NCBI GenBank assembly: GCA_003255065.1
Contig: QAOA01005000.1
Location: forward strand, 485,754 to 549,753
Direction of reading: 5' to 3'
Source: Cercis canadensis
Lineage: Eukaryota; Streptophyta; Magnoliopsida; Fabales; Fabaceae
Length of the DNA stretch: 64,000 bases
Numbering within the stretch: the stretch's first letter is position 1; the number at the start of each line of letters is the position of its first letter. The notes beneath the pieces are model-generated. The model worked only from the letters and a program-made list of their open reading frames with translations, did no database searches and was not told the DNA's origin. The translations under genes and the position numbers were made by a program. This document shows positions 1 to 11,555 of the stretch, one piece after another.

Positions 1-431
1 CCAGTCAGTGGGTAAAAGGATTTTAATGTTTTTGACAATTTATTTTAACGTTTTTACACAAAACACGGATTTAAATTTTGTATTTTTGTTTAAAACGTTA
101 TATTATTTTAACGTTTTATGATAAAAACATGTAAATGTGTATTAAAAAAAAAGTGACCCAGTAAATAGTTTTAAAATTTACCTAAAATTGTAATTAGTTT
201 ACTAAATTATATTTTTTCTGTAAATTGCCTTAGAAAACATTAAAATAATAAAAAGAGTAAGAAAGAGAGACAAAAGGAAATCAAAATCCTCGGCAACGAA
301 AAGGGATAAAATCAAATTCCTCGCCTCGTTGTCGTCTATGGGTCCATACATGTGAGGTCAACGGTGTATGAGTGAACAAATGAAAAAAAAAGTATAAGTT
401 ACATTTAAATGGCTCTCTCACCCACTCCAAT

Positions 432-513
432 TCAGCATATGACGTGTAACCCTTCCAGTAGAACATTCCAAGTCAGCATATGACGTGTAACCCTTCCAGT
501 AGAACATTCCAGT
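432..513. repeat. 41-bp tandem duplication with ACGTG cores
   Basis: Two adjacent copies (432-472 and 473-513) start TCAGCATATGACGTGTAACC and are essentially identical. Each holds a GACGTGT core resembling an ABA-response element. No N lies between them, so this is a tandem repeat in the assembled contig. A regulatory role for the gene 1.1 kb downstream is only inferred. Confidence 0.85.
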
Positions 514-679
514 TCCAATATAATTTATTGTTAAATTGCACCCCCAAATGATAGGAAAGTGATTTGCTGACCCTGCGGCACTCATATCACACGTAAGAAA
601 ATGTTATTTGTACTCTAACTATTTCTTTTATAACATGACTTTAATTGATAAAAATTTATGTTAAAATATAAAGAATTCA

Positions 680-865
680 GAGATTTTATAATACTACACT
701 TATATATCATATTATATTAACGTGATAAATATAAGTAATTTTTATATTTTATTTAATATAAAATTAATTTATTTTATTTTTTAAATAAACTTAAAAATAA
801 TTAATTTATATATATATTATTCACATGTTAATTATTTTTATGTAATATGACATACAATAAAATAT
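680..865 (-). mobile_element. MITE-like AT-rich element, copy A (inverted)
   Basis: The reverse complement of this stretch aligns over most of its length with 4741-4985 and 7440-7645. Shared landmarks are TAGTATTATAA at one edge, AATATAATATGATATAT, AAATAAAATATAAAAATTAC and, near the other edge, ATGTCATATTAC. It has no coding capacity. Edges are approximate. Confidence 0.55.
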
Positions 866-1524
866 CTAAAAAAAACGTTCTAAATAATTATGTGTAAATA
901 TTCTACTTATCTGTACTGGGTATGTGCATATAAGCAGAGAAAACTCAGGTGCATTAAGATACGTGTGAACATATAATTTTGTGGGACAATATTGAAGCAA
1001 CTGTTTTTTCATTCAAGGATGTTCCACAGGCATCAAAATAGGATACAAAAACATAAAATTTCAGAAAAGCTTTTGAAAGGACCAAAAAGTGCCGCCCTCC
1101 TTATCTAGATTCTATTTTTAATTGAATTTTGCAACGCAACAGTTCGAGTTGTCGTCTATATAGCCAAGCTTCCCACTGCCATACTTGCAAGTTGCAACCA
1201 AGAAATTCGTGAGCATCAAAGTTCCCCTTCTGTGATACTCACTGTCAGTTTTTATTACTCTTCTATTATTCATAACTAATTCTTTCTCTGTTTTAATTTT
1301 TCTCACCTGTATAGACTGCTTAAGTATCTCCTTTTACAGCTTCCATACTTGTTCTCATTCTTGTTTTTGAAAAATATTCTGAGAAATCTCCGTGATCTTA
1401 GTGAATTGTATTAAATATATCGACAATATCAGTCACGTGTATAAAATATTCTACCGATTTCATAGATTTTCCTTTTATAGCGTTTACGTTTTGTAGTAAT
1501 CTTGGTCTCCAAGAATTTGAGAGC

Positions 1525-1532
1525 TATATAAA
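1525..1532 (+). promoter_or_regulatory. TATA box of stachyose synthase gene
   Basis: TATATAAA lies about 135 bp before the first plausible ATG at 1668. That places transcription start near 1557 with a leader of about 110 nt. Confidence 0.75.
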
Positions 1533-1667
1533 GCCCACTAGAGTTCCCTGTCTTCACTCCAAATCAACAAGGTTTTCGTCTTTGTATTTGTGAAATCTCT
1601 TCTTCCTTTTTGCCTTTCTCTTGCGTTTTTCCTGCTTGTTTCCCTTGTTCTCTGTTTTCCTCTGCTC

Positions 1668-4655
1668 ATGGCTCCTCCCAATGACCCAGTAATTCCTAGC
1701 TTGAGCGTTCTCGGATCTGATCCTTTGGAAAAGATTTTTGATTTGTGTGATGGTAAGCTCACTGTCAGAGGTGTGCCATTGCTAACACAAGTCCCTGATA
1801 ATGTCTCTTTGAGCCCATTCTCTTGTGTTTATCAAAATTCTGATGCTCCACTTCCACTGCTTCAGCGTGTCCGTGCCCTGTCTCACAAGGGTGGGTTCCT
1901 TGGGTTCTCTCAGGAACAGCCCTCTGATAGGTTGATAAACTCCTTGGGTAGATTCAGTGGTAGGAATTTTCTTAGTATCTTTAGGTTCAAAACATGGTGG
2001 TCTACCCAGTGGGTGGGAACTTGTGGTTCAGATTTACAAATGGAAACCCAGTGGATTCTCTTTGATCTTCCTGAAATAAAGTCCTATGCCATAATCATTC
2101 CAATCATTGAGGGCAGTTTTAGGTCTGCTCTTCATCCTGGCTCTGATGGGCATGTCCTGATTTGCGCTGAAAGTGGTTCTCCCCAAGTGAAGTTATCAAA
2201 TTTTGATACTATTGCTTATATTCATTTGTCTGAAAATCCCTACAATCTCATGAAAGAGGCTTACAGTTCTCTGAGGGTTCACCTCAACACGTTTAAGCTC
2301 TTAGAAGAGAAAACCACCCCAAATCTGATTGACAAATTCGGTTGGTGCACCTGGGATTCCTTCTACTTAACCGTAGACCCAGTTGGAGTTTGGCATGGAG
2401 TCAAAAGTTTCGTTGAGGGTGGTGTCTCTCCAAGGTTTATCATCATTGACGATGGTTGGCAGAGCATCAATTTGGACGGTGATGACCCCAACGAGGATGT
2501 CAAAAACCTCGTTATAGGCGGTGAACAAATGACTGCAAGGCTTCACAGGCTCGATGAAGGTGACAAGTTCAAAAAATACCAAGGTGGTCTCATGTTGGCT
2601 CCAAATGCTCCATCTTTCGACCCAAAGAAGATCAAAGCACTGATCGAGATGGGAGTAAAACTCGAGCATTTGCTGAGGGACCGTGACGATGCCCTCCAAT
2701 CTGAGGATCCCAATTTGCCGGAGATTGAAGCGAGGGTCAACAAGGTGAAGCAAGAAATCGAAGATCTGTTTGGGGGAGAGGAAAGTAGCAATTCAAAGAA
2801 AGAATGTGGAAGCTGCTGTTGCAAAGGAGATAACTACGGGATGAAGGCTTTCACAAGGGATTTGAGGACCAAATTCAAAGGCTTGGATGACATTTATGTT
2901 TGGCATGCATTGTGTGGCGCATGGGGTGGTGTGAGGCCAGGAGCAACACACCTCAATTCCAAAATTGTTCCCTGCAAACTCTCTCCTGGGCTTGATGGAA
3001 CAATGCATGATCTTGCTGTGGTCAACATCGTTAAAGGTTCTATTGGGCTTGTTCATCCTGACCAAGCCTATGATCTCTATGACTCTATGCACTCTCACCT
3101 TGCCAAATCTGGTGTTACAGGAGTCAAAGTGGACGTCATTCATGTGAGTTTTCTATCTCAACTTCTATTTTATCTTTAATTAATCACTTTTATATTAATT
3201 AGAATATTTATTATTATGTTTATTAACTCTGATTCTATTACATGGGTTTTATAGTGTCTTGAGTATGTGTCCGAGGAATATGGNTATTATTATGTTTATT
3301 AATTAACTCTGATTCTATTACATGGGTTTTATAGTGTCTTGAGTATGTGTCCGAGGAATATGGAGGCAGAGTAGAACTAGCCAAGGCCTACTATGATGGG
3401 CTGTCAAAATCCATTGAGAAGAACTTCAATGGAACTGGAATCATCGCTAGCATGCAGCAATGCAATGACTTTTTCTTCCTTGGCACGAAACAAATATCTA
3501 TGGCAAGAGTCGGTAAGTACTTGTTAGTTTTCTTCACTCTGTTTATCCATGAATGTAAAAGCCAAGAATTAAGAGTTTAATCCTATTTTTGTGACTCTCA
3601 CAGGTGATGACTTTTGGTTCCAAGATCCCAATGGGGACCCCATGGGAGTGTTCTGGCTGCAAGGGGTACATATGATTCACTGTGCCTATAATAGCTTGTG
3701 GATGGGGCAGATTATACACCCTGATTGGGACATGTTCCAATCAGATCATGTGTGTGCCAAGTTCCATGCAGGTTCAAGGGCCATTTGTGGTGGTCCTGTC
3801 TATTTGAGTGACAGTGTGGGTTCTCATGATTTTAATCTCATTAAGAAGCTTGTCTATCCTGATGGTACCGTCCCCAAATGCATACATTTTCCCCTTCCAA
3901 CCAGAGACTGCCTTTTCAAGAACCCTCTTTTTGACCAGAAAACTGTCCTCAAGCTTTGGAACTTCAATAAGGTATCCATCCAAAATTTCAATTCCAGGTC
4001 CTGCAAAATATGAGTTCATATAGTTTTTATCATTTTAATATTTGATTATTATACCTTATTAATCATTGAATTTTTTAATGTGCTCCTACAGTATGGAGGG
4101 GTGATTGGTGCTTTCAACTGCCAAGGTGCTGGCTGGGACAACAAGATACACAGGATCAGGGGTTTCCCTGAGAGCTACAAGCCTATGTCTGGTTCAGTTC
4201 ATGTTTCTGAGATTGAATGGGACCAGAAGGTTGAAGCTGCTCAAATGGGTAATGCTCAAGAGTACGTAGTGTACCTCAATCAAGCTGAGGATCTGCATTT
4301 CATGGCTCCCAAGTCTCCACCATTACCAATTACCATCAATCCTTCTTCCTTCGAGCTCTTCAGCTTTGTACCAGTCACAAAGCTAAGTGGCACTGTCAAA
4401 TTTGCACCAATTGGGCTAAACAACATGTTCAATAGTGGGGGGACAATTCAAGAGTTGGAATATATTGAGATTGGTGCCAAGCTCAAGGTTAAAGGTGGTG
4501 GAATTTTCCTTGCTTACTCCAATGAGTCCCCAAAGAAGTGTCAATTGAATGGTGCTGAGGTGGCTTTTCAGTGGGTGCCTGAGGGCAAACTCACACTCAA
4601 CCTTCCTTGGATTGAAGAAGCTGGTGGCGTTTCTGACTTGGCCTTTTTCTTTTAG
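1668..4655 (+). CDS. STS: stachyose synthase (RFS4-type galactosyltransferase)
   Basis: Predicted to transfer galactose from galactinol to raffinose to make stachyose in the raffinose-family oligosaccharide pathway. Exons are 1668-3143, 3335-3512, 3604-3971 and 4092-4655; phases agree and give 861 aa, close to Arabidopsis STS as I recall it. The frame is open upstream to 1590, but that codon is GTG, so ATG 1668 (MAPPNDPV) is the start. The insertion of about 80 residues between GGEQMTARL (about residue 284) and GMKAFTRDL separates stachyose synthases from plain raffinose synthases. GH36-type landmarks include FIIIDDGWQSI, KVDV (nucleophile candidate D489) and QSDH (acid/base candidate D599). 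The protein ends SDLAFFF, as expected for the family. Intron 1 and the start of exon 2 are partly duplicated around an N at 3284; the second copy is the one that splices into a full exon. Raffinose synthase activity is the alternative, but the insertion argues against it. Confidence 0.93.
3209..3363. repeat. duplicated contig ends around N at 3284
   Basis: Bases 3209-3283 recur as 3285-3363, differing by a 4-nt indel, with a single N between. Both copies contain the intron 1 acceptor and the first 29 bases of exon 2. The best explanation is two overlapping contigs joined without merging. Confidence 0.85.
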
Positions 4656-4714
4656 GATTTAACATATTTCTGTTCATCGTTGCCGGGGTGGAAGTTTTTG
4701 CCGTGGGCATAATT

Positions 4715-4828
4715 ATATATAAGAGGTTTTTAAATATTTTATTATATGTCATATTACATACAAATATTTAATATATAAGAGGTTTTTAAATATTTTGTTA
4801 TATGTTATATTACATAAAAATATTTAAT
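4715..4828. repeat. 57-bp tandem duplication
   Basis: Two units starting TATATAAGAGGTTTTTAAAT begin at 4715 and 4772 and differ at a few positions. The second unit runs into MITE-like copy B, so the duplication includes the element's terminal region. Confidence 0.8.
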
Positions 4829-4985
4829 GTGTAAATGATATATGTATAAATTAATTATTTTTAAATTTGTTTAAAAAAGTAAAAAAAATTAATTTTATAT
4901 CAAATAAAATATAAAAATTACGTATACTTGTCATGTTAATATAATATGATATATACACATGTAGTATTATAAAATTTATGTTATA
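4741..4985 (+). mobile_element. MITE-like AT-rich element, copy B
   Basis: Begins near ATATGTCATATTACATAC and ends near ATATGATATATACACATGTA. It matches copy C in the same orientation and copy A inverted. The ends carry related ATGTCATA and TATGATAT motifs facing each other, like terminal inverted repeats. No ORF. Confidence 0.55.
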
Positions 4986-7439
4986 TATAATATGGTTTTT
5001 CTTATACTTTTGGTTCGGATAGGAACTTGTGTAATTTTATTTTTTGTGTGGTGGAATTTGATAAAGGCCCCAATTTTTGTTCCTCGCCTTGTTCTTTCTT
5101 TATCTTAATTCAAACTTTTGGTCAAGCTGAGAGAACCTGTAGCATGTGTCGGTAATAAGTCATATTTTTTTTACAGTTTTAATTTTATATTATATTAATT
5201 TAATACTATTAATATAATCTAAATTTTATTAAATTAATATTTAAGTTATATTAAAAAAAATTATTAGAGGATCAATAAAATTTAAATTATGTAAATTTTG
5301 TGAGACTAATACAATATATAAAAAAATAAAAATGTGACTTATATCACATAAGAAAGTATAACATAGCACTTCCATTAAATAAATGAAAAAATAAAAAAGT
5401 CTAAATTTGCAATAGGAGTTAAAAGAGATATTTTTTTTAAAAAAGAAAGAAAGATGCAGTATAGATTAATTGGATACTATTGAAAAATTGTGACTTAAAG
5501 AAGAACCGTGATTAGCAAAGAAGATAAATCTTTAATTTTCTTCTTCTTTAAAAGCAAATATGAGAAAGCTTAATGTGTTTCAACCTTTTGATGATTTAAT
5601 TGTTTATTATAACTCAACACGCAATAGAAAATGGAAGGCAGGATTTGTTGACCAAACACACTGGATGTTTCTTGCAACCCTTTTCTTCTGGCAACAGTAA
5701 CACAACAATAGCAGAAGCAAAACATTTCAATTATAACTTTAATATAAAATCATCATTGCTAATTAAGAAACTAATAATATTATTGTGGTTTTCAACTTTG
5801 AAGTTGGAATGGCCGTTACAACTACAATCTTGTAAGTTCTAACCAAAAACTAGAATAAAATATAAGTGGGTGAAGTAGATACTCCCTTTAATATATTTAT
5901 TGTAAATGTCACGCAGATGGGTAGTACACGTGGTGCCTAGCTATCAGAGATATAGGTGGCATGCTGCTGAACGCAACGTGTTACCTCCAGAATGAACTGA
6001 TCTGAAAGTTGTCAATTTTAGGCCTCCTCAACCGCTCCAATATAACAAAACTTTAAACTATTTCTTTCTTTCGGAAGTTCGTCAGGCCAGAAATTGCCAG
6101 ATGTAGTAACGTGGACGGTTTTTTATTTGACGTGGACAGCGATTCTTGGATCAAAAAATGCCTGGTTCAGTTTTTACTAGAAAACAAACAGGAAGTGGGT
6201 TCATNAAGAATTACAATTTAAACATAAAACTTCAACTTTTTTGTTTTCTTTTCTTATCCAACAATTCAATGGTGGCAGACAGTATAGGTAAATTAGTAAA
6301 TTAATTCTCTACCCCTCCAAACTCCCCAATTTGGGGGGTTGAAATTTGTGAATGAAAAAAGGAGTGCAAGGGTCAAAGTTTAACCTTTGGTCTCCTTCCT
6401 CTTTCAAACTTAAAACTCCCAAACAAGGGAGTGGACTCTCTTATTCCTCTCCTCTCCTCTCCTTTTCCCTCCAAAAGAACTCCCAAACATACCCTAAATG
6501 ATTATGTTTTGAAAGTTGAAACCAAGACAATGATGTGATTACCAAGATCATTTCTTCTTTATAAATTCAATTATGCGTTACTTCATACTTGTTTAAAATT
6601 GAAAGTAGAATTATCCATTTCTTTGGTCGGTCCAATACCAGCCAGTTGAAAAGTGACGCTCGCTGGAACACCAACTGTAAATCTTAACTAACTAAACTAA
6701 TCAATCTAATCCATAGCATAAGGTTTTGAATGAGAGAAAACTTTTTTGACTCCATGTACTCTCTGCGTTTAATGTTTGAATGAATTAAATTATTTTATTT
6801 GGAAAAGTAAGGAAAACTCAATTACTTTAAAAATATAGTGAAAGTGAAAAGAAAATTAAAACACAAGTTCTTTTAAAACTATATATCTATCTATAATTAA
6901 TTGTTATTGAGTAGATATAATAATAAGAACACAAGTTCTCTTATTTTTATTTCTTCATATTTTAAAATATTTTCCCCTTTTTATTTTTTTTATTCTCATC
7001 CTCATATCTTTTGCAGAGATATGTAGGACAGTAGGCGATTGGGAGCTGAGATAGTGATCGGATGTAAATATGAGAGAAATGGTGAAAGAATGAAATTAGT
7101 AGAATGAGGAGTGAGAGAAACATTACATCACTAAATGAAAAGAAAATAAGTGTTTTATTGAAATTATAACTATGTTTATAAATTTATACGAATTGTTAAA
7201 TTATTCAACACATTTAAATATTAATTATATTATATAATATATTTTAAGAACTTTCCAAAAAAAAAAAAATAAATAAAAAACTATCAGGTGTTATCTTAAA
7301 TCTTAATTATCCTTTCAATCATATTTTCCGCGACAAAGACTTGAAACAGATCCTCGTAAAAGTTAAAACAGTAAAAGTGTAAGACGATTAAGATCCATTT
7401 TTTAGATTTTTTTTTTTAAATTTTGAAGGAAGTTTCGTA

Positions 7440-7645
7440 GATACTTTTAGTATTTATGTAGTATGTCATACTATATAGAAATAACTAATAAATGAATAAC
7501 ATGTGTATAAATTAACTATTTTTAAGTTTATTTAAAAAATTAAATAAATTATATTTTATATATAATAAAATATATAAATTATGTATGCTTGATACGTCAG
7601 TGTAATATGACATACTTACGTAGTATCATAAAATTCTCAAATTTT
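7440..7645 (+). mobile_element. MITE-like AT-rich element, copy C
   Basis: The left end has ATGTAGTATGTCATAC and the right end has ATATGACATACTTACGTAG, which face each other as imperfect inverted repeats of about 17-20 bp. The interior (GTATAAATTAACTATTTTTA and following) matches copy B and, inverted, copy A. It is too short to code for a transposase. Confidence 0.6.
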
Positions 7646-8189
7646 TAATTATGACTTTGAAATCAGATTTTCTTTTCTACTACGAAATCATTTATAAATT
7701 AAAGCCCAACTCATCAGGATAGATATAGTTTCGGATCAGTTTCTGGGCCTTAAGAAAGCCCACTGAGAAAGCGCCAATAGGACTTCGCACATTCCTTTAG
7801 GCTTTAGTCGCTCAATAGTTAAAATCTTCCAAGAGAAAAAATGGTTTGAATTATTATTTTTTCTTTTCTACTGAAGTCTGAATTAAGCTATTATACAATA
7901 GAAATTGAAGCAGGCCCTGAATCCCTAATACGTCTCTTCTGTATTCCAATTTCCACAAACCAAAAGAGGTTATTATCCTTCCTAAATGTTCGGTTGATAC
8001 AGGAGTTGCAGTTGATATAAAGTTGTACTAGAAATGAACTACTATAGATTACATCCATTTAAATCGCTGGTTTGTTTATCAACGTTTATCCAAACCGATA
8101 CACATTAGGAGAGCAGGATCAGTATCATATCTACATAGAGCCTAACGAACTGATATTTTCTCAAGGTTCAACCATCAAGAAAACATAAC

Positions 8190-9170
8190 ATGGCTGCATT
8201 ACATAATTTCTATGAGGAAGATGGTGAACAAGAACTGGCAAATAAAAGATATGGAGAGATCGAAGAAATAGAAGATCTAGTCGAGAAGAGGTTTAAGCGG
8301 TTCAAGAACTTTGCTATAGTTGAATATCCTCCTTTTGATCACAGCTTCATCCACAAGAAACCTGGCAAGCTCTTCAACAAGGAAAGCAATCCAATTGAAA
8401 AAATCCAGAAAGAATGGGAAATACTGCGCCTATGTCTCCCTAACTCAATTTATGTTAGAGCTTATGGGTTGAGACCTGATCTCATGAGAGCAATGATAGT
8501 AGGTCCAGAGGGTACTCCTTATCATCGTGGCTTGTTTTGCTTTGACATACGCTTCCCAAGCAATTATCCTGCGCAGCTGCCGGAGCTGTTCTATCACTCT
8601 TACGGTCATTATTTGAATCCAAACCTGAACAAAAACGGAAAGGTTGTTCTCCCTGCACTAAATCGATGGAATGCTGAAGGGAAGACACATCCAAAACGAT
8701 TTACAATATTGCAGGTACTTACTACCATTCAACACTCAATTTTAAAGGGTAATCCCTCTCTTGACGAGACTCCGCGTGTAATTATAAGCGGGGAAAGATA
8801 TAACAAGGATGTTATAAAGCAAATTTCAGAGACCATGCTTTGCGTGCTGCAGTCACCGCCAATGAATTTTGAAGAATTTGTCTTTGGATATTTCCGAACT
8901 CAAGCTCACCACATTCTCATGAACTACAAGTCCCAAATGGGTTCTGACGAAAGAATGAACAGGTTGTTCTTTACACTCATCAGGGCATTTGAAGCAAATG
9001 GAACTTATTGTCGACATCACTACAATAAAGATTCTTATGACCAGGCATTACTAGAAGAGAAGCTTCATGAGGAGAAAACTGAAAACTCTTCCTTCATATC
9101 AAAAACTGCGAATACATTGAAGTTTCTATTGTCACCAGGAATTTTTGGTGTATCTTCTTTTTCTCTGTAG
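8190..9170 (+). CDS. UBC-fold E2-like protein lacking the catalytic Cys
   Basis: A single intronless ORF of 326 aa. Residues about 70-225 resemble the UBC fold of the plant PHO2/UBC24 and UBC38-39 group (UBE2O-like): IEKIQKEWEILRLCLPNSIYVRAY, then MIVGPEGTPYHRGLFCFDI, YLNPNL and LQVLTTIQ. In active family members the segment is GKVCLSLLGTW. Here it reads GKVVLPALNRW, so residue 153 (codon 8646-8648, GTT) is Val where the thioester Cys should be. Ubiquitin transfer by the usual mechanism is therefore not expected; a UEV-like accessory role, or drift after retroposition, is possible. The N-terminus is acidic and the C-terminal third has helical character. Lack of introns in the UBC part suggests a retrocopy, though I see no poly(A) tract or target-site duplication. 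The start is the first ATG of a frame uninterrupted to TAG. Confidence 0.85.
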   Translation: MAALHNFYEEDGEQELANKRYGEIEEIEDLVEKRFKRFKNFAIVEYPPFDHSFIHKKPGKLFNKESNPIEKIQKEWEILRLCLPNSIYVRAYGLRPDLMRAMIVGPEGTPYHRGLFCFDIRFPSNYPAQLPELFYHSYGHYLNPNLNKNGKVVLPALNRWNAEGKTHPKRFTILQVLTTIQHSILKGNPSLDETPRVIISGERYNKDVIKQISETMLCVLQSPPMNFEEFVFGYFRTQAHHILMNYKSQMGSDERMNRLFFTLIRAFEANGTYCRHHYNKDSYDQALLEEKLHEEKTENSSFISKTANTLKFLLSPGIFGVSSFSL

Positions 9171-11555
9171 TTCTAGGATTTTTTTTGGGGGGGAGAGAGG
9201 CTTATTTCATTATATTAGTCAATCAAAGTTCATTTTTATTACCCTTTTTTCATTGAACATCGCTGAAATTATACTTTTTGCTCGAGATTTTATCTGCCCA
9301 TTCAGATATGGAATGATTTCAGCTGTCTATTCTTTTTCATTTGTCTCCTATCACCCTAAATAAACATGTAGATCAGAATGAGATATTTATATACCAATTA
9401 TACAAAAGATTCTTTCTCTACCATTATGATGTCTATTATCACAAGACGCAGTGGAAAATCCCAAACTTTCAATAGATGATGATTTTTAAAGTTCAAGCAA
9501 ATAGGGAAAAGTGTATGCCATCATATATGCAAAATTAGAAAATATTAGACTTCCCTGACACAGCGACTGAATGGTGGAGAAAGAGAAAAGGATAAGGATA
9601 AGGGATGTTCTTGATGGTAAGAGAGAGGAGGACTGAAGAGAAAGCGGGGAAGGGGATACTCAAGATTTTCAAAGAACAGTTTACACACACAACCAATGAG
9701 AAAGCATGGAACTCTCGGAGTGCCACAGTTTTTACCAGTAGGCACTGCAAAAATTCCAGTTCACTAAGCTGACCTACACCCTAAGCACTTTCTGATATTC
9801 CTCTGATTGGGATCCAAATTTATCTTTTAGCAATGGAACATAGAACTGAACCCCCCACCTCTCCGTTGACAGTCTACAAGGAGGATTCAATTTGTCCATA
9901 TCTCTAAAACAAACTGCTACTCCCTGTCAATGACACTCAAGTTATAGGTATATCTTGTATACGTATTATTTTAATTATACATCTTAATTTTTTTCTTGAA
10001 AATTAGAGCTTGCTGCCAGTAAATGAATTATGTTAATTACAGCAACAGTTCTCAAATATAAGCAATAACTTTCATATGTCAATAATCATGAATAGCCCCC
10101 ATAAGCATATAAATTCAGGTTCATTGTGGACAAAGATAACAAAGTTAGCACTCTATCACCAAAAGATCATTTATAAATAGAAGCGAAGGTAGAAAACAAT
10201 AAAAAGGCAAGGGGGAAAAAACAAAGAAGATTTATAAACCTGGTTAAGATCTCATGGAACAAGGATCAATCACCAAAACCAGAAGACATTATATCTTTCT
10301 TTGACATAACACACAACTGAGTCCTCTCTAATTGGTTTATTTCGAATATCAGATGCATATTATCACTCCCATGGCCTTCCAGACTGCAAATTATCTAACT
10401 GGTTGATTTGCCTCATCTGCTTCACTAGATGTAAATAGGATCTGAAAGAGCCTTCCATACTGGAACAGCTAGTTGTAAGTGAGAATTTGTTTTAAGTACT
10501 GTAGTCCCATAACTTCATCTGAGTGTTGACTTTATTTTAGAAAGGATCTACAACTGTACAACATATAAACCCTACAGAAGAAGCTGCTCTAACATTTCAA
10601 TGATCTATGGTGGTATGCCTTGTTCTGATATGTTATGCCTTATAACCAGTAAAAGCTGAAAGGAATTACGAGAGAGGGTGTATATGTTCCTCAGATTCAT
10701 CAATATCCCCCCTTACCCAAAATAAGAAATGGAGCTCTCCAAAGTATTACTACTAAAGTCTTGACAAAATTTTGAGAAACTTGTATTGCTTTGACTCCCA
10801 ACAGATCTACCGATGCTATTAAATCTTTCATATGGCCAAAAAAAAAAACTAAATAACAAAACCCCCATCTAAATTAGATCTTTATATAACTCACAAAAAT
10901 CTGTTACCACGGAAGTTCCTTTCCAACCTCAGACCTGGATGAGTTTACTATTAGAACGCTCACAAAAGCTTTTGGAAGAATGATTTTAAGATCCTTAGGG
11001 AGAATGAAAGAGATAAAGGGTATCATTCACATCAAAGAAAGCTGAAAATTTTAATACCAACTGCAAATAAAGTCATTCCTTCTGGTGTTTAAGTAACAGG
11101 GGATACTGCAAAAAAAAGGGAAGTTGGGAACTGCTTGACGCCGTTGACAAAGTAAATATGCACCCCCGTCTCTATGCAATAAGTGGGGTGTAAGAAGTAA
11201 ATTTGCCCGTAAGGAAAGATTATAGCAGGTTATCTTCTATTATTGGTAATGAAAACACTATCAGAACGGGGAGATTTTGCCCTTAACTTCTGTCTGCTTA
11301 AAACCTATCAATCGTGTATCAGATGTTGAGGTAAGTGAAAATGAAATAGTATTAATTATATTAAACCAAGTGCTATTTCCTTGCAACACACCCGTGCTGT
11401 CTCATTAAATAAAGATCAACTGCAATATTGAACGAGCAGAACCATCTTCTACTAACTAAAATACAAATATTTATACACAAAACAAAATATATGTATATAT
11501 TGATAAGTGAAGATGGAAAACGATATACCGCAACAAATAGGAATGGAAAACTTAC
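9171..11555. other. gene-free stretch downstream of MIR403
   Basis: No convincing coding region on either strand. Because the MIR403 primary transcript runs leftwards through a splice donor at 11555, part of this stretch is probably its intron and 3' exons. I could not identify the matching acceptor. Confidence 0.5.

Larger units (their letters stand above)
1..1524. other. AT-rich region upstream of stachyose synthase
   Basis: I see no coding region here. The stretch is very AT-rich. It contains a 41-bp tandem duplication (432-513) and an inverted copy of a MITE-like element (about 680-865), both listed separately. The part from about 1400 is the probable proximal promoter of the stachyose synthase gene. 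Confidence 0.6.
4656..8189. other. AT-rich spacer between STS and E2-like gene
   Basis: No gene seen. The spacer holds a 57-bp tandem repeat (4715-4828), two MITE-like copies (4741-4985, 7440-7645), a pyrimidine-rich tract near 6440-6480 and a single-N gap at 6205. No flanking duplication is visible at that gap. Confidence 0.6.

Noticed and set aside
1590..1667. N-terminal extension of stachyose synthase resembling a signal peptide
   Set aside because: The upstream codon at 1590 is GTG, not ATG. The hydrophobic look comes from a pyrimidine-rich leader, and the known protein is cytosolic.
2367..3143. Minus-strand ORFs of 93-128 codons inside the stachyose synthase exon
   Set aside because: Antisense shadows of a well-conserved exon, with no recognisable domain.
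5160..5345. Possible MITE with AATAAGTCATATTTT / AAAAATGTGACTTATAT ends
   Set aside because: Ends match only loosely in very AT-rich DNA, which is not enough for a call.
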